Source of the DNA: Pelagibacterales bacterium SAG-MED49
Lineage (GTDB): Bacteria > Pseudomonadota > Alphaproteobacteria > Pelagibacterales > Pelagibacteraceae
DNA length: 58,170 bases
Reading direction: 5' to 3'
NCBI GenBank assembly: GCA_014653365.1
Contig: JACWEQ010000005.1
Coordinates: forward strand, 1-58,170
The notes below the pieces were generated by a model that was not told the DNA's origin, did no database searches, and was given only the letters and a program-made list of their open reading frames with translations. Below, in pieces: positions 58,115 through 58,170 of this stretch. Numbering within the stretch: the first letter of the stretch is position 1; each line of letters starts with the position of its first letter. Position numbers and translations under genes: made by a program.

Positions 58115-58170
58115 GGTTTTTAAAAAAAAATAATTTAGTAAAAAAAATAATAAAGTTACTTCAAAATAAA
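58113..58170 (+). repeat. Right arm of a 57/58-bp inverted repeat, reaching the window end
   Basis: This is the reverse complement of 57420-57476 and includes the last bases of the FAH-family stop codon. Because it runs to the last base of the window, its true length may be greater. Confidence 0.95.

Noticed and set aside
1-58170. CRISPR arrays, insertion sequences, prophage
   Set aside because: No regularly spaced repeats, transposase, integrase or phage structural genes were seen on either strand.

Overview
The window is very AT-rich, gene-dense chromosome with short intergenic gaps. Its gene content looks like a streamlined marine alphaproteobacterium of the SAR11 / Pelagibacterales type. 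The indicators are a TPP riboswitch in front of a sodium/solute symporter (the ThiV arrangement known from SAR11), a dimethylglycine/sarcosine dehydrogenase-type osmolyte demethylase, taurine-type and glycine-betaine-type ABC transporters, a TRAP transporter, and an HpsN-like sulfonate dehydrogenase. No ribosomal RNA is present, so the assignment rests on gene content and composition.

Layout. 1-3.5 kb: end of a surface-polysaccharide cluster (a partial NAD-sugar epimerase, a DegT-family sugar enzyme with His in place of the PLP lysine, an RmlC-type epimerase). It is bounded by a tRNA-Met gene whose 3' end overlaps the rmlC-like stop codon; a methyltransferase follows. 3.5-6.2 kb: a small membrane protein and the sarcosine/dimethylglycine dehydrogenase. 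6.3-15.6 kb: capsule/O-antigen export and assembly (coiled-coil protein, Wzc, Wza, O-antigen ligase, a FecR-domain protein with 162-residue repeats). 15.6-23.2 kb: a sulfonate/amino-acid locus made of an omega-aminotransferase and alanine dehydrogenase, divergent from tauABC-like genes and an Ldh2-family dehydrogenase. 23.3-29.5 kb: a double winged-helix regulator, a TRAP transporter cassette that looks inserted, a BASS transporter and an epoxide hydrolase. 29.5-36.2 kb: a phosphate acyltransferase, HpsN-like dehydrogenase, LysE exporter and proXVW-like ABC transporter. 36.2-41.5 kb: alternative oxidase, aldehyde dehydrogenase and its regulator, VOC protein, cysE-cysK, a membrane protein. 41.7-46.4 kb: an operon of about twelve very small proteins ending in an SMR-like membrane protein. 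46.4-57.4 kb: DUF952, DUF924, hisN-like, a gamma-butyrobetaine dioxygenase-like enzyme, a hydroxyisobutyrate dehydrogenase-like enzyme, riboswitch-controlled thiV, a pentapeptide protein, azoR, ccdA, ppc. 57.4-58.2 kb: a 5'-truncated fumarylacetoacetate-hydrolase-family gene between long inverted repeats.

The most unusual items are: (1) the operon of small alpha/beta-barrel, NTF2-like, cupin and DsrE-like proteins, whose function I cannot name; (2) a TRAP cassette that carries a copy of the proX promoter, leader and first six codons and is flanked by a 41/42-bp duplication of the end of the neighbouring BASS gene, indicating insertion plus promoter capture; (3) a 57/58-bp inverted repeat bracketing a beheaded gene at the right edge, which is either a foldback chimera of amplification/assembly or an invertible segment.

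Physiologically the window fits an oligotroph that scavenges osmolytes and organosulfonates (taurine-type uptake, aminotransferase plus alanine dehydrogenase for nitrogen release, HpsN-like oxidation, phosphate acyltransferase for acyl phosphate), imports a thiamin precursor, and varies its surface polysaccharide.
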